This document shows, one piece after another, positions 1 through 10,140 of a stretch of 64,000 nucleotides of DNA. The stretch is from an uncultured Burkholderiales bacterium (lineage in GTDB: Bacteria; Pseudomonadota; Gammaproteobacteria; Burkholderiales; Burkholderiaceae_C). A program made the translations under genes and the position numbers. The notes under the pieces are model-generated. The model was not told the origin of the DNA. It searched no databases and saw nothing but the letters and a program-made list of their open reading frames with translations. The stretch's first letter is position 1, and each line of letters begins with the position of its first letter. The stretch is from the NCBI GenBank assembly GCA_903870145.1, contig CAIQBO010000004.1:22816-86815 (forward strand), read 5' to 3'.

Positions 1-692
1 ACCACACTTTGACCCCATGAAGCGCTTTGTGTGATTTCTAAATTTTGATCTTGATCTTGCAACAACCAAGTGGGGCCGTCTTGGACAGGCGGGGTTTGGT
101 AGACCCGGTCAAATTCACCGTCAAACTGCAAAACGCCGTTTGATTTTTGATGCTGATCGGTCAGGCTGTCCCACTCATCTTGGCCTTGCAGGCCAAGCAA
201 TCGAGTCTGCGCAATGTCTTGCACTGCCAAATAAGTGTGCATGGCGCCGGTGAATTGCAGGGCTTGCGCGCCTGTGTTGTGGACTGTCAAGCTCAGTTGC
301 AAACTGCCTGGTGTTAAGTTGACTTGGAGTTGCGCACAGAAATCAAAAGGCCACATGGCCATTGTTTGTGCTTTTGATAAGAACTCGAACGTGGCTTGCC
401 CCACGGTGCTTTGTTCAGGGGGGGCTGCAAGCTGCCACGCCATGTTGCGGGCAAAGCCATGCTTGGGCAAAGCTCCGCGCTGGTTGAATTGCGGGAAGCA
501 AATGGGCACCCCACCGCGAATGGGGGTGTGCCCATCGAAAACACTTTGCGGGCTGAGGTACAGGCGTTCACGGCCTGCTGATTGCCAAGACAAGACTTGC
601 GCGCCTTGCGCTGAGACCAACACGCTGTCGCCCTGCGGCAATTGCCAGCGCCAACAGGCTTGGCCCTGAAAAATTTCAGTCGTAGAGTTCAT
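1..692 (-). CDS. D-hexose-6-phosphate mutarotase (YeaD-like), 3' end cut by window edge
   Basis: This aldose-1-epimerase-like enzyme is expected to interconvert alpha and beta glucose-6-phosphate in the cytosol. I translated 230 codons without a stop from the ATG at 692 to the left edge. The reading contains the family blocks [27 protein letters not shown] (catalytic His region) and MHTYLAV (second His). The start overlaps the 3' end of hisA by 17 bases, so the two are probably translated together. The protein is partial, and about 40-60 residues are expected beyond the edge. It occupies the place directly after hisA where hisF usually lies in related operons. Family assignment is firm; the exact sugar is inferred. 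Confidence 0.85.
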   Translation of the reverse strand, partial: MNSTTEIFQGQACWRWQLPQGDSVLVSAQGAQVLSWQSAGRERLYLSPQSVFDGHTPIRGGVPICFPQFNQRGALPKHGFARNMAWQLAAPPEQSTVGQATFEFLSKAQTMAMWPFDFCAQLQVNLTPGSLQLSLTVHNTGAQALQFTGAMHTYLAVQDIAQTRLLGLQGQDEWDSLTDQHQKSNGVLQFDGEFDRVYQTPPVQDGPTWLLQDQDQNLEITQSASWGQSV

Positions 693-1416
693 CGGCCCGC
701 GCCTGGGCAGCTTCGAAATCAAGATCCCCTGAGTAAATGGCGCGTCCGCAAATGACCCCTTCAATGCCCTCAGCTTCAACAGCGCACAGTTGCTCAATGT
801 CGGCCATATTGGACAGGCCGCCCGAAGCAATCACTGGAATGGTCAGGGCTTGCGCAAGTTTGACGGTGGCCTCGATGTTGATGCCGCTTAACATGCCATC
901 GCGCCCAATGTCGGTGTAGATGATGGACTCGACGCCCCAGTCTTCAAACTTTTTGGCCAAATCAACCACCTCATGGCCGGTCATTTTGCTCCAGCCATCG
1001 GTGGCTACTTTGCCCTCTTTGGCATCTAAGCCAACGATGATGTGACCGCCAAATGCGCTGCATGCATCTTTCAAAAAACCAGGATTTTTGACCGCAGCGG
1101 TGCCGATGATCACATAGCGCAGGCCGCCGTCGATGTATTTCTCGATGGTGTCTAAGTCTCGAATGCCCCCGCCCAGTTGCACCGGAATGTCGTTGCCCAC
1201 CGCTTTCAAAATTGATTTGATGGCTGCAAAGTTTTGCGGCTTGCCAGCAAAAGCACCGTTCAAGTCGACCAAGTGCAAACGCCTGGCCCCTTTGTTCAGC
1301 CAGCTTTGGGCCATGGCAGCGGGGTCTTCGCTGAAGGTGGTGGATTGGTCCATGTCGCCTTGTTTGAGGCGTACACAATGGCCGTCTTTGAGATCAATCG
1401 CAGGAATCAAAATCAT
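676..1416 (-). CDS. hisA: HisA, ProFAR isomerase
   Basis: 1-(5-phosphoribosyl)-5-[(5-phosphoribosylamino)methylideneamino]imidazole-4-carboxamide isomerase, a cytosolic step of histidine synthesis. The 246-residue TIM barrel begins [17 protein letters not shown], carrying the first catalytic Asp (D8 in PAIDL). It also has the phosphate-binding GGGIR motif and the second catalytic Asp in YTDIGRDGM. Length is normal for the family. It is separated from hisH by 89 AT-rich bases containing TATAAA-like sequence, the widest gap within the his run, so an internal promoter there is possible but unproven. Its end overlaps the mutarotase start. Confidence 0.97.
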   Translation of the reverse strand: MILIPAIDLKDGHCVRLKQGDMDQSTTFSEDPAAMAQSWLNKGARRLHLVDLNGAFAGKPQNFAAIKSILKAVGNDIPVQLGGGIRDLDTIEKYIDGGLRYVIIGTAAVKNPGFLKDACSAFGGHIIVGLDAKEGKVATDGWSKMTGHEVVDLAKKFEDWGVESIIYTDIGRDGMLSGINIEATVKLAQALTIPVIASGGLSNMADIEQLCAVEAEGIEGVICGRAIYSGDLDFEAAQARADELYD

Positions 1417-1505
1417 GGCTGAAAATTGGCGCTGAGTTGAATGAAAAAGAAGAACGAGGGTTAAAAAACAATTTATAAGTAAGTCTCACAAGTGCCTGCC
1501 GGGGC

Positions 1506-2168
1506 TCAAACTTGCCAATGCAAAAAATTTCTGTACAGGGCCAAACCTTGGTCGGCACTTTTTTCTGGGTGAAATTGGGTCGCAAACAAATTATCGCGCG
1601 CAATGGCACAGGCAAAACGGCCGCCATAGTCGGATTCTGCTGCAATATGGCCCACCTCGTCGGGCTTTGCGTAAAAGCTGTGTACAAAATAGAAAAAACT
1701 GCCGTCGTTGACCCCCCCAAAAACAGGGTGCGCCTTGCCTGCTGGGTGCTGAAACCAGACTTGATTCCAGCCCATTTGCGGTACTTTAAATCGACTGCCG
1801 TCGTCTTGCAAGCGGTCAGCCAAATCAAATTTGAGCACTTTGCCATGGATCAAACCCAGGCCTGGCGTGTTGTCCTCGGCGCTGTGGTCCAGCAGCATTT
1901 GCATGCCCACACAAACGCCAAACAAGGGTTTTTTGGCCGCAGCCTCCAGCACCGCCTCTAACAGGCCCGATTCGCGCAACTCGCGCATGCAGCCCCGCAT
2001 GGCGCCTTGCCCGGGCAAAACAACTCTGGCCGCATTGCGCACGTCTTGTGGGCTGGAAGTGATGCGCACATCGACCCCTGTGCCCTGCGCAGCGTGGATC
2101 ACGGCTTGGGCCACTGATCGCAAGTTGCCCATGCCGTAGTCGACCACCGCCACGGTATTGGCAGGCAT
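1506..2168 (-). CDS. hisH: HisH, glutamine amidotransferase subunit of IGP synthase
   Basis: Class I glutaminase that feeds ammonia to HisF to make imidazole glycerol phosphate and AICAR. The 220-residue protein has the catalytic triad: C86 in GVCVGMQ, and H200 and E202 in QFHPEKS. The N-terminal [12 protein letters not shown] is typical. Its partner HisF is not in the window and should lie beyond the left edge or elsewhere. It follows hisB after 2 bases, which suggests coupled translation. Confidence 0.97.
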   Translation of the reverse strand: MPANTVAVVDYGMGNLRSVAQAVIHAAQGTGVDVRITSSPQDVRNAARVVLPGQGAMRGCMRELRESGLLEAVLEAAAKKPLFGVCVGMQMLLDHSAEDNTPGLGLIHGKVLKFDLADRLQDDGSRFKVPQMGWNQVWFQHPAGKAHPVFGGVNDGSFFYFVHSFYAKPDEVGHIAAESDYGGRFACAIARDNLFATQFHPEKSADQGLALYRNFLHWQV

Positions 2169-2170
2169 GC

Positions 2171-2767
2171 TCAGAGCGAGCCCTTGGTTGAAGGAATCAC
2201 GCTTGGCGCGCGCGGGTCAATCTCCAATGCCACGCGCAAGGCACGTGCAAAAGCCTTGAAGACCGTCTCGGCTTGATGGTGCGCGTTGTCGCCGCGCAGG
2301 TTGTCAATGTGCAATGTGACGAGCGCATGATTGACAAAGCCTTGGAAGAATTCGTGCATCAGTTGCGTATCAAAACCGCCCACCATGCCGCTGGTAAAGG
2401 GCACATGGTTGACCAGGCAGGGGCGTCCCGAAAAATCAATCACCACGCGTGAAAGCGCTTCGTCTAAGGGCACATAGGCGTGGCCGTAACGGCGCAAGCC
2501 TTTCTTGTCGCCCACCGCTTGCGCCACCGCTTGGCCCAGCGTGATGCCCACATCTTCCACGGTGTGGTGACCGTCAATGTGCAGATCGCCTTGTGCTTGA
2601 ATTTCCAAATCGATCAGGCCGTGCCGTGCAATTTGGTCAAGCATGTGGTCAAAAAACCCGATGCCCGTGGACAGTTGCGACTGCCCCGTGCCGTCCAAAT
2701 TGACTTTGACCCGGATTTGGGTTTCTGCTGTTTTGCGCGTGACTTCTGCAACGCGGGGAGTGCTCAT
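2171..2767 (-). CDS. hisB: HisB, imidazoleglycerol-phosphate dehydratase (monofunctional)
   Basis: Dehydrates imidazole glycerol phosphate to imidazole acetol phosphate, using two Mn ions. The 198-residue form lacks the N-terminal histidinol-phosphatase domain of the enterobacterial bifunctional enzyme, so another phosphatase must do that step. Metal-binding blocks [14 protein letters not shown] and HHQAE are present. The start at 2767 ([12 protein letters not shown]) was chosen because it forms an ATGA overlap with the hisC stop. An upstream in-frame start at 2836 would add 23 residues that read as hisC out of frame. Confidence 0.96.
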   Translation of the reverse strand: MSTPRVAEVTRKTAETQIRVKVNLDGTGQSQLSTGIGFFDHMLDQIARHGLIDLEIQAQGDLHIDGHHTVEDVGITLGQAVAQAVGDKKGLRRYGHAYVPLDEALSRVVIDFSGRPCLVNHVPFTSGMVGGFDTQLMHEFFQGFVNHALVTLHIDNLRGDNAHHQAETVFKAFARALRVALEIDPRAPSVIPSTKGSL

Positions 2768-3849
2768 AAAGATTCCTTCAAGGCAGCCAACATTTGTTTG
2801 TTCTCTTGGGCGGTGCCCACTGTCAGGCGCAAACAATTGTCGAGCAATGGATGCATTTTAGAAACGTTCTTGACCAAAACGCCACGCATCTTCATGCCTT
2901 CGAAGGCAGATGTGGCGTGCGGCATACGCACCAAGATCATGTTGGCTTGGCTGGGGAAGACTTGAATCCCTGGAATTTGGACCAAGGCTTGGATCAGTTT
3001 TTCACGCTCAGCGCAGATCTCTTGTGCTTGTTGCGCAAAAATTTGCGCGTGCTCTAGCGCGAACAAAGCGCACTCGCAATTGAGCACACTGACGTTGTAG
3101 GGAGGACGAACTTTGTCGATTTCTGCAATCAAAGCCTTGGGGCCCATCATGTAGCCCAAGCGCACACCCGCCAAGCCGAACTTGGACAATGTGCGCATCA
3201 GCAGCACATGACCGTGTTGTTCAATGCTGTCCATGTAGGTGGCGCTGGCAAAGGGCTGGTAGGCCTCGTCCATCACCACCAAGCCGCCTTGCTCGCCTTG
3301 TGCTTGGACAATGCGCTCAATGACCTGGGCATTCCACAAAGTGCCTGTGGGGTTGTTGGGGTAAGCCAAGTAAACAAGGCTGGGGCGGTGCTCGGCAATG
3401 GCTGCCAGCATGGCCTGCTCGTCCAACTCGAAATCAGCTTGCAAGGGCACGCCGTGAAACTTCACCCCTTGCAATTGGGCGCAAATAGCGTACATCACAA
3501 AGCCTGGCACGGGTGCCAGCAAGGAAGCGCCGGGGACATCGCAGGCCATCGTCAACAAGGAGATCAACTCGTCTGAGCCATTGCCCAGCATGATGTCAAA
3601 ACCCGCAGGCATGTGCGCATAAAGGGCCAGCTCCCTGCGCAAATGGCCGATGCGTTCGCCGGGATAGCGGTTCAAGGCCAGCGCGCCCAAACGTTGAGCC
3701 AATGCGGCTTGCAGGTGTTCGGGCAATCGGTATGGGTTTTCCATGGCATCGAGCTTGACCATGCCCTGTGCATCCTGGACCGCATAGGCGTGCATGGACT
3801 GCACGTCTTGTCGTATGTGTTTTTGCCAAACAAAAGGGGCAGCGCTCAT
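2764..3849 (-). CDS. hisC: HisC, histidinol-phosphate aminotransferase
   Basis: PLP-dependent fold type I aminotransferase converting imidazole acetol phosphate to histidinol phosphate. It has 361 residues. K223 in [15 protein letters not shown] is the Schiff-base lysine, and YPNNPTGT and [10 protein letters not shown] are the usual PLP-binding blocks. Both ends are coupled by ATGA overlaps, with hisD upstream and hisB downstream. The N-terminal part reads [19 protein letters not shown], matching the long-arm HisC type rather than a broad aromatic aminotransferase. Confidence 0.95.
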   Translation of the reverse strand: MSAAPFVWQKHIRQDVQSMHAYAVQDAQGMVKLDAMENPYRLPEHLQAALAQRLGALALNRYPGERIGHLRRELALYAHMPAGFDIMLGNGSDELISLLTMACDVPGASLLAPVPGFVMYAICAQLQGVKFHGVPLQADFELDEQAMLAAIAEHRPSLVYLAYPNNPTGTLWNAQVIERIVQAQGEQGGLVVMDEAYQPFASATYMDSIEQHGHVLLMRTLSKFGLAGVRLGYMMGPKALIAEIDKVRPPYNVSVLNCECALFALEHAQIFAQQAQEICAEREKLIQALVQIPGIQVFPSQANMILVRMPHATSAFEGMKMRGVLVKNVSKMHPLLDNCLRLTVGTAQENKQMLAALKESL

Positions 3850-5201
3850 GGTGTTTCTCTTTGTGCAGGGGTGGGAATTAAGCGCAGTTCAGCGGCCCGT
3901 GCGTGCGCATGCAAGCCTTCGCCATAAGCCAGTTCGGCCGCAATGTGCCCCAAGTTTTGCGCACCCTTTTGACTGACTTCAATCAAGCTGGAGCGTTTTT
4001 GAAAATCATAAACACCCAAGGGCGAAGAAAAGCGTGCAGTGCCACTGGTGGGCAGCACATGGTTGGGGCCTGCGCAGTAGTCACCCAAAGATTCACTGGT
4101 GAAGGCACCCAGAAAGATGGCGCCAGCGTGCCGCAGCAAGGGCTCCCACTGGTGCGGCTGGCTGCTCGAGATTTCCAAATGCTCGGGCGCAATACGGTTG
4201 CTGATGTCGCATGCCTCTTGCAGGCTGCGCGTTTGAATCAAAGCGCCGCGATCGTTCAATGAGGCAGCAATGATGGCTGCGCGTGGCAATGTAGGCAACA
4301 AGCGGTCAATGCAAACTTGCACTTGGTCAAGGTATTGAGCCGATGAGCACAACAAAATACTTTGCGCCAGCTCGTCGTGCTCGGCCTGGCTGAACAAGTC
4401 CATGGCGACCCAATCGGGCGGGGTGCTGCCATCGGCCAAGATCAAAATTTCACTGGGCCCGGCGATCATGTCAATGCCGACTGCACCGAACACTTGTTTT
4501 TTAGCGCTCGCTACATAGGCGTTGCCTGGGCCGGTGATTTTGTCGACCTTGGGCACCGTGGCTGTGCCATAAGCCAAAGCGGCCACGGCCTGCGCGCCGC
4601 CAATCGTGAAGACCTGCGAGACCCCAGACAGGTAGGCCGCCGCCAGCACCAATGGATTTTTGACACCCTCCGGCGTTGGCACGACCATGATGATTTCACC
4701 GACGCCCGCCACATGTGCAGGAATGGCGTTCATCAAAACCGAGGAAGGGTATGCGGCTTTGCCGCCAGGCACATAAATGCCCACGCGGTCCAGCGGGGTG
4801 ACTTTTTGACCCAACAAAGTGCCGTCTTCGTCGTGGTAACTCCAACTCTCACCGCAAGCTTTCTTTTGTGCTTGATGGTAGGTTCGGATGCGCTGGGCTG
4901 CGGCTTGCAAGGCCTCTTTTTGCACGGGCGCAAGGCCCATGAAGGCAGCCTTTAGCTCCTCTTGGGTCAAGACCAAGGACTGCATGCTGCTGGCTTTCAA
5001 CCCATCAAAGCGCTCGGTGTAGGCCAACACCGCGGCGTCGCCGCGCAGCTGCACATCGGCCAAAATTTCAGCCACACGCTGTTCAACAGAAGCATCTTCT
5101 TGCGCAGACCGATGCAGTCGTTTTTGAAATGCCGCTTCAAAACCCGCATCGGCCGTATTCAAGCGCAGCGGTTTGGCGGAGTATGCAGCCAGCCGGTTCA
5201 T
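3846..5201 (-). CDS. hisD: HisD, histidinol dehydrogenase
   Basis: Zn-dependent four-electron oxidation of L-histidinol to L-histidine with NAD, the last step of the pathway. The 451-residue protein is slightly longer than the usual 430-440. Recognisable blocks are [53 protein letters not shown] (Zn ligands) and [10 protein letters not shown]. It starts 3 bases after the hisG stop and overlaps hisC by ATGA. Confidence 0.97.
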   Translation of the reverse strand: MNRLAAYSAKPLRLNTADAGFEAAFQKRLHRSAQEDASVEQRVAEILADVQLRGDAAVLAYTERFDGLKASSMQSLVLTQEELKAAFMGLAPVQKEALQAAAQRIRTYHQAQKKACGESWSYHDEDGTLLGQKVTPLDRVGIYVPGGKAAYPSSVLMNAIPAHVAGVGEIIMVVPTPEGVKNPLVLAAAYLSGVSQVFTIGGAQAVAALAYGTATVPKVDKITGPGNAYVASAKKQVFGAVGIDMIAGPSEILILADGSTPPDWVAMDLFSQAEHDELAQSILLCSSAQYLDQVQVCIDRLLPTLPRAAIIAASLNDRGALIQTRSLQEACDISNRIAPEHLEISSSQPHQWEPLLRHAGAIFLGAFTSESLGDYCAGPNHVLPTSGTARFSSPLGVYDFQKRSSLIEVSQKGAQNLGHIAAELAYGEGLHAHARAAELRLIPTPAQRETP

Positions 5202-5204
5202 GGT

Positions 5205-5855
5205 TCAAGTCTTTGTTTGCTTGGCCACTGCAGCAGCAAAGGCGTCGATGATGGCGCGAATAGGCGCTTGCTTTAATTTCAGTGCGGCTTGGTTGACCAC
5301 CAAGCGCGAGCTGATTTCCATGATGCGCTCGACCTCCACCAAATGGTTGGCCTTCAAGGTGCTGCCGGTGGAGACCAAATCAACGATCGCATCGGCCAAG
5401 CCGGTCAAGGGAGCCAACTCCATGCTGCCATAGAGTTTGATCAAATCAACGTGCACACCTTTTTGCGCGAAAAATTCTCGCGCAATGCTGGTGTATTTGG
5501 TAGCCACTTTCAAACGCGAGCCTGAGCGCACAGCAAAGGCATAGTCAAAGTCTGCGCGCACCGCCACGCTCATGCGGCACTTGGCAATTTGCAGGTCCAG
5601 CGGTTGGTACAGCCCTTGCCCACCGTGCTCGAGCAACGTGTCTTTGCCAGTGACACCCAAATCAGCGCCGCCATATTCAACATAAGTGGGCACATCGGTA
5701 GCGCGCACCAAAACCACCCGCACACCGGCTTGGTTGGTCGGCAAAATCAATTTTCGAGAGGTTTCCGGATCTTCCAAAACCTCAATGCCGGCGGCTTTCA
5801 ACAGCGGCAGGGTTTCATCAAATATGCGTCCTTTGGACAGCGCCAAGGTGATCAT
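5205..5855 (-). CDS. hisG: HisG, ATP phosphoribosyltransferase, short (HisGS) form
   Basis: Catalyses the committed step of histidine synthesis, condensing ATP with PRPP. The 216-residue protein covers only the catalytic periplasmic-binding-like domains ([37 protein letters not shown], and the PRPP loop [16 protein letters not shown]). It lacks the roughly 80-residue C-terminal ACT-like regulatory domain of the long form. Short HisG enzymes work as hetero-octamers with HisZ, a HisRS-like regulatory subunit. No hisZ is in this window, so it must be elsewhere. The gene follows murA after 23 bases. Confidence 0.96.
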   Translation of the reverse strand: MITLALSKGRIFDETLPLLKAAGIEVLEDPETSRKLILPTNQAGVRVVLVRATDVPTYVEYGGADLGVTGKDTLLEHGGQGLYQPLDLQIAKCRMSVAVRADFDYAFAVRSGSRLKVATKYTSIAREFFAQKGVHVDLIKLYGSMELAPLTGLADAIVDLVSTGSTLKANHLVEVERIMEISSRLVVNQAALKLKQAPIRAIIDAFAAAVAKQTKT

Positions 5856-5878
5856 GTTGTTCCTCTTTGAAGCGGTCC

Positions 5879-7144
5879 TTATGAGACCCGCTCGATGTCT
5901 GCGCCCAGACTGCGCAGTTTCATTTCCATTTGGTCATAACCTCGGTCAAGGTGATAGATCCGGTCTACCGTGGTCTGGCCTTGGGCCACCAAACCAGCAA
6001 TCACCAAACTGGCAGAAGCACGCAAATCAGTGGCCATGACGATGGCACCCGACAACTGCTTGACGCCTTGCACCACGGAGACTTTGCCATCGATTTGAAT
6101 GTTAGCGCCAAGCCTGACCAATTCATTGACGTGCATGAAACGATTTTCAAAAATAGTTTCAGTGACTTTGCTGGTGCCATGAGAGATGCAATTGAGCGCC
6201 ATGAATTGGGCCTGCATGTCGGTGGGAAAGCCTGGGTATTCGCTGGTTCTGAAGCTTTGTGCCTGAAGTTGCCCCGAGGCCTTGACGCGCACAAAATCAG
6301 CGCCCACTTCGATGTGCGCGCCGGCATCACGCAGTTTGTCGATCAATGCGTCCATGTGCTCGCCCCGAGCATGGCGCAGCAGCACATCGCCGCCAGCGGC
6401 TGCAACGGCGCACAAAAAGGTGCCCGCTTCAATTCGATCAGCCACCACAGGGTGCTCGCAGCCATGGAGTTGGCTGACGCCTTCAATGACAATGCGGCTG
6501 CTGCCGTGGCCTTCAATCTTGGCGCCCATGCGGATCAGCATTTCAGCCAAGTCTGGAATCTCAGGCTCTTGCGCTGCGTTTTCCAGCACCGTCTGGCCTT
6601 CAGCCAAAACTGCGGCCATCAAAAAGTTTTCAGTGCCTGTGACTGTCACCATGTCGGTGGCGATGCGCGCGCCTTTGAGCCGCGTGCGGCCTGGCGCCAA
6701 ACTGGCCAGCATGTAGCCATGATCGACCACAATCTGCGCGCCCATGGCTTGCAGGCCTTTGATGTGTTGGTCTACCGGGCGCGAGCCAATCGCGCAGCCC
6801 CCAGGCAAAGAGACTTTGGCGTGACCAAAACGCGCCAGCAAAGGCCCCAAGGCCAAGACCGAGGCGCGCATGGTTTTGACCATCTCATAGGGGGCCTCGG
6901 GGTTGTTCAACTGCGCTGCGTTCAGGCTGACCGTGCCGTCCTCTTCGTGCTTGCAATCTACGCCCATGTTGCGTATCAACTTCAGCATGGTTCTGACATC
7001 TTGCAGGCGCGGCACATTGCGCAAAATCACTGGCTGCGCTGACAACAAGGCGGCACACAGCTCAGGCAGGGCTGCATTTTTTGCACCCGATACAGCGATT
7101 TCCCCGTTCAAACTACGGCCACCGCGAATGATGAGTTTGTCCAT
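5879..7144 (-). CDS. murA: MurA, UDP-GlcNAc 1-carboxyvinyltransferase
   Basis: Transfers enolpyruvate from PEP to UDP-GlcNAc, the first committed step of peptidoglycan synthesis. The 421-residue inside-out alpha/beta barrel has the AKNAALPEL motif (K22, N23) and the fosfomycin target C117 in [16 protein letters not shown]. Because Cys is present rather than Asp, fosfomycin sensitivity is expected. The order ibaG-murA-hisG is conserved in proteobacteria, and here it continues the Mla run. Confidence 0.98.
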   Translation of the reverse strand: MDKLIIRGGRSLNGEIAVSGAKNAALPELCAALLSAQPVILRNVPRLQDVRTMLKLIRNMGVDCKHEEDGTVSLNAAQLNNPEAPYEMVKTMRASVLALGPLLARFGHAKVSLPGGCAIGSRPVDQHIKGLQAMGAQIVVDHGYMLASLAPGRTRLKGARIATDMVTVTGTENFLMAAVLAEGQTVLENAAQEPEIPDLAEMLIRMGAKIEGHGSSRIVIEGVSQLHGCEHPVVADRIEAGTFLCAVAAAGGDVLLRHARGEHMDALIDKLRDAGAHIEVGADFVRVKASGQLQAQSFRTSEYPGFPTDMQAQFMALNCISHGTSKVTETIFENRFMHVNELVRLGANIQIDGKVSVVQGVKQLSGAIVMATDLRASASLVIAGLVAQGQTTVDRIYHLDRGYDQMEMKLRSLGADIERVS

Positions 7145-7172
7145 GTCAGTTAAGTCAGAAAGTCACAGCGAA

Positions 7173-7415
7173 TTAATGCGGCACCACAGCCCATTCGGCT
7201 GGGGTGTAGGTTTTCATGGACAGGGCGTGCACCTCGTCCGTGTGCATTTTGCTTCCCAGCGTGGCATACACTTTTTGATGGCGTGCGATCAAACGCAGGC
7301 CTTCAAATTGGGCGGAGACCACCACTGCTTGCCAGTGGCGTCCATCACCATCGACCACCACGTGGTCACAGGCCAGCCCTTGGGCGATCATGGATTGAAT
7401 TTGTTCTGCGTTCAT
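7173..7415 (-). CDS. ibaG: BolA/IbaG family protein
   Basis: Small 80-residue class II KH-fold protein of the BolA family, IbaG (YrbA) subgroup by its place next to murA. Family members bind monothiol glutaredoxins and [2Fe-2S] clusters. The typical central block is ARHQKVYATLGSKM followed by DEVHALSMKTYTP; the invariant His of the family lies in the HALSM segment. It starts 51 bases after the exporter permease gene and precedes murA by 28 bases. Role in iron-sulfur homeostasis or acid response is inferred from the family. Confidence 0.9.
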   Translation of the reverse strand: MNAEQIQSMIAQGLACDHVVVDGDGRHWQAVVVSAQFEGLRLIARHQKVYATLGSKMHTDEVHALSMKTYTPAEWAVVPH

Positions 7416-7466
7416 TGAGAAGGGTTCGTTCTGGGCATGGGTCAGAGGTCTGGGGCTGCTGGCATC

Positions 7467-8222
7467 TCACGAGCGAATTTTGTAGCCTGTTTTTAAAAGT
7501 TGAATGGCCGTTGCACTGACCACCAATAAGGCGGCAGAAACCACCATCAAACTGGTCCAAGGTGAAACATCACTTTGACCAAAAAAACCATAGCGAAAGC
7601 CGTCGATCATGTAGAAAAAGGGGTTCAAGTGGCTGAGCTTTTGCCAAAAAGGTGGCAGAGAGTGAATCGAATAAAAAACACCTGACAAAAAAGTCATGGG
7701 CATGATGACGAAACTTTGGAATGCAGCCATTTGGTCAAATTTTTCAGACCACAACCCGGCCACCAGGCCCATGGCAGACAACAATGCCGAGCCCATCAAG
7801 GCAAATAAAACGATCCACAAAGGGGCTTGGAACTGCAGTGGTGCAAACCAAACCGTCACAGAAAATACGCCCAAACCCACAGCCAAACCACGCAACATGG
7901 AAGAGCCCACATAGGCCACAAACCAATGCCAGTGCGACAAAGGGGTTAGCAACAAGAAGACCAAGTTGCCCATGATTTTGCTTTGCACCAAACTGGATGA
8001 ACTGTTGGCAAAGGCATTTTGAAGCACACTCATCATGATCAAGCCCGGCAGCAAAAAGGCGGTGTAGGGCACGTTGTCGTAGACCTTGACATGGTCTGCC
8101 AGCACATGGCCAAAAATCATCATGTACAAAACAGCGGTCAAGACGGGCGCTGCGATGGTCTGAAAACTGACCTTCCAAAAGCGCAGCACTTCTTTGTAAA
8201 ACAACATGCGCCAGCCGCTCAT
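7467..8222 (-). CDS. ABC-2 type exporter, membrane subunit (YadH-like)
   Basis: 251-residue integral membrane permease with about six hydrophobic segments, beginning MSGWRMLFYKEVLRFWK and ending in a helix near residues 226-245. It has the ABC-2 family pattern, including NPFFYMIDGFRYGFFG near the end. It pairs with the ATPase gene just upstream (ATGA overlap). The substrate is unknown. It sits between mlaB and ibaG, where gammaproteobacteria have no such pair, so an envelope-related substrate is a guess from context only. Confidence 0.88.
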   Translation of the reverse strand: MSGWRMLFYKEVLRFWKVSFQTIAAPVLTAVLYMMIFGHVLADHVKVYDNVPYTAFLLPGLIMMSVLQNAFANSSSSLVQSKIMGNLVFLLLTPLSHWHWFVAYVGSSMLRGLAVGLGVFSVTVWFAPLQFQAPLWIVLFALMGSALLSAMGLVAGLWSEKFDQMAAFQSFVIMPMTFLSGVFYSIHSLPPFWQKLSHLNPFFYMIDGFRYGFFGQSDVSPWTSLMVVSAALLVVSATAIQLLKTGYKIRS

Positions 8223-9136
8223 GATTTGCCCTCGGCCATCACATCCAAGAACACATCTTCCAAGTCAGCCTTGCGAATTTCCAAATCTTGCGCAACCAAC
8301 CCAGCTTGGCGCACAGCCGTCAAGTAGGTTTCAATTTCAGCCGCGTTGTTGGCAGGAAACTGAACAATGCGGCCCGTCACGCGCGCTTTGGCTGCCAACT
8401 CTGGGGGCAATTGGCCATCTAATTTGAAGCGCAGAACATTGCTGGCAGCAGATTTCAACAAGTCAGAGGTGCTGTCCAGTGCCACAACGCGGCCTTGCTT
8501 GAGCATGGCCAAGCGGCCGCACAAAGCCTCGGCTTCTTCCAAGTAATGGGTGGTCAAGAGCACGGTGCGCCCCTCGCGGTTAAGCTGCGCTATGAACTGC
8601 CACAGGGTTTGGCGCAGCTCAACGTCCACACCAGCGGTAGGTTCGTCCAGCACGATCACGCGCGGTTTGTGCACCAATGCCAGCGCCACCAGAACACGCC
8701 GCTTCATGCCACCTGAGAGTTGACGCATATTCGATTGGGCCTTGTCGGTCAAGCCCAAACGGACGAGCAACTCGTCGATCCAATCGTCATTTTTCTTGAC
8801 CCCAAAGTACCCAGACTGAAACCGCAAGGCCTCTCGCACTGAGAAAAAGGGGTCGAACACCAACTCTTGCGGCACCACGCCCAAGATGCGCCGGGCTTTG
8901 GCATAGTCAACGTGAACATCGTGGCCATGGACCAAGACTAGACCACTGCTGGCGCGCGCCAAGCCGGCCAAGATGCTGATCAAGGTGGTTTTGCCCGCCC
9001 CATTGGGGCCCAAGAGCCCAAAAAATTCACCCTCTTGGATGTCGAAATTGACACTGTCTAAGGCTTTGAATGGGGCACTTCCGGGCGCTTTGGCCGAGAA
9101 GGTCTTGGTGACGTTTTGAAAGGAGATGGCGGGCAT
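8219..9136 (-). CDS. ABC-2 type exporter, ATPase subunit (YadG-like)
   Basis: 305-residue ABC ATPase with Walker A GPNGAGKTT, signature LSGGMKRRVLVALALV, Walker B VIVLDEPTAGVD and H-loop LLTTHYLEEAEAL. The roughly 80-residue C-terminal extension after the nucleotide-binding domain is typical of the CcmA/YadG class that powers ABC-2 permeases. It overlaps the permease start by 4 bases. It follows mlaB after 45 bases and may be co-transcribed with the mla genes. Substrate unknown. Confidence 0.93.
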   Translation of the reverse strand: MPAISFQNVTKTFSAKAPGSAPFKALDSVNFDIQEGEFFGLLGPNGAGKTTLISILAGLARASSGLVLVHGHDVHVDYAKARRILGVVPQELVFDPFFSVREALRFQSGYFGVKKNDDWIDELLVRLGLTDKAQSNMRQLSGGMKRRVLVALALVHKPRVIVLDEPTAGVDVELRQTLWQFIAQLNREGRTVLLTTHYLEEAEALCGRLAMLKQGRVVALDSTSDLLKSAASNVLRFKLDGQLPPELAAKARVTGRIVQFPANNAAEIETYLTAVRQAGLVAQDLEIRKADLEDVFLDVMAEGKS

Positions 9137-9181
9137 GAGCCTTGTATTTTACGGTGTCCCTCTGAGGCGCTGCCTTTGGGA

Positions 9182-9487
9182 TCAGACACCCATAGGGTCG
9201 CCGAGCAGTTCAGTGACCCCGTACAAGTCGGACAACTGACGCAATTTCGGGGGCATGTGCAGCAGCTGCAGATCTTTGGAGATAGACAAAGCCGCACGCC
9301 TGCAAGCCAAAAGAACGGCCAAAGCCGAGGAGTCAAACTCTATCAAAGCCGAGGCATCGAGCCACCAAGTCGCAGCGCTTTGGCTGCGCAATTGCACCAA
9401 CAAAGCGGCCAAGCATGCCGGCGCATTGTGATGGTGAATATCTTGTGGCAAGGCGGGTGTAGGCATGTGCGTGCGGATGCTGCTCAC
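9182..9487 (-). CDS. mlaB: MlaB, STAS-domain subunit of the phospholipid transporter
   Basis: Small cytosolic STAS protein that stabilises the MlaF ATPase in the MlaFEDB complex of the inner membrane. The 101-residue frame has the STAS core with IEFDSSALAVLLACRRAA, where the DSSALA block is the family hallmark. The start given is a GTG at 9487 overlapping the mlaC stop as GTGA; an ATG at 9466 would shorten it by 7 residues and is equally possible. Sequence outside the core is poorly conserved, but position in the operon supports the call. Confidence 0.85.
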   Translation of the reverse strand: MSSIRTHMPTPALPQDIHHHNAPACLAALLVQLRSQSAATWWLDASALIEFDSSALAVLLACRRAALSISKDLQLLHMPPKLRQLSDLYGVTELLGDPMGV

Positions 9488-10140
9488 GGTTTTTTCGCGT
9501 TGGCTTTGTTGCGTTCGGCCAAGGTGTTGATCAAGCCGTCCACACCGCCGGTATTGATTTCTTTGGCGAACTGCGAGCGGTAGTTTTCAACCAACCAAAT
9601 GCCTAAAACATTCATGTCGAAAATTTTCCAACCCCCACCTTCACCTGGTGTTTTTTCTAAGCGGTAATCCAACTGCATGGGCTCGCCGCGGCCTTTGACC
9701 TCGGTTTGGACGACCAGATTTTTCTCGTCTGCCGTGCCGCGTAAGGGCTTGACCTCAATGACCTGGTCGGTCACCTGATTGAGCGCGCCTGAATAGGTCC
9801 GAATCAACAGCAGCTTGAATTCGTCTTGCAAGCGCTGCTGCTGCTCGGGTGTGGCTTTGCGCCAACCCGGGCCCGTAGCGGAGGCGGTCATGCGGCGAAA
9901 GTTGATGTGGGGCATCAACTTGCTGTCAACCCATTGCATGACCTTGGCAGTCTCGCCGCTCTTGATGCTTTTGTCAGCACGAACAGCGTCCAAGGTTTCC
10001 GTTGAAATCCGCTTGACGAACGCATCAGGCGCTTCGTCGGCAGCGAAGGCTGGCACGAACAGGGACATCATCAGGAGCAGGGTCAGGCTCAATTCCAAAC
10101 AGCGTCGGCAACCAAGGCGCCAGAAGGTTGGGTTCATCAT
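9484..10140 (-). CDS. mlaC: MlaC, periplasmic phospholipid-binding protein
   Basis: Shuttles phospholipids between the MlaA outer-membrane complex and MlaFEDB at the inner membrane. The 218-residue protein has an N-terminal signal peptide (hydrophobic core about residues 17-31, ending near PAFAAD). The Ttg2D/MlaC fold follows, with PHINFRRMTASATGPGWRKA and the GGWKIFDMNVLGIWLVENYR block. Two adjacent ATGs (10140 and 10137) overlap the mlaA stop; either could be used. Confidence 0.95.
   Translation of the reverse strand: MMNPTFWRLGCRRCLELSLTLLLMMSLFVPAFAADEAPDAFVKRISTETLDAVRADKSIKSGETAKVMQWVDSKLMPHINFRRMTASATGPGWRKATPEQQQRLQDEFKLLLIRTYSGALNQVTDQVIEVKPLRGTADEKNLVVQTEVKGRGEPMQLDYRLEKTPGEGGGWKIFDMNVLGIWLVENYRSQFAKEINTGGVDGLINTLAERNKANAKKP

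Noticed and set aside
235..669. 144-codon plus-strand frame at the left end
   Set aside because: It lies antisense to the mutarotase frame, which has clear family motifs; the plus-strand product is Cys-rich noise.
5930..7042. 370-codon frame antisense to murA
   Set aside because: Shadow of murA codon bias.
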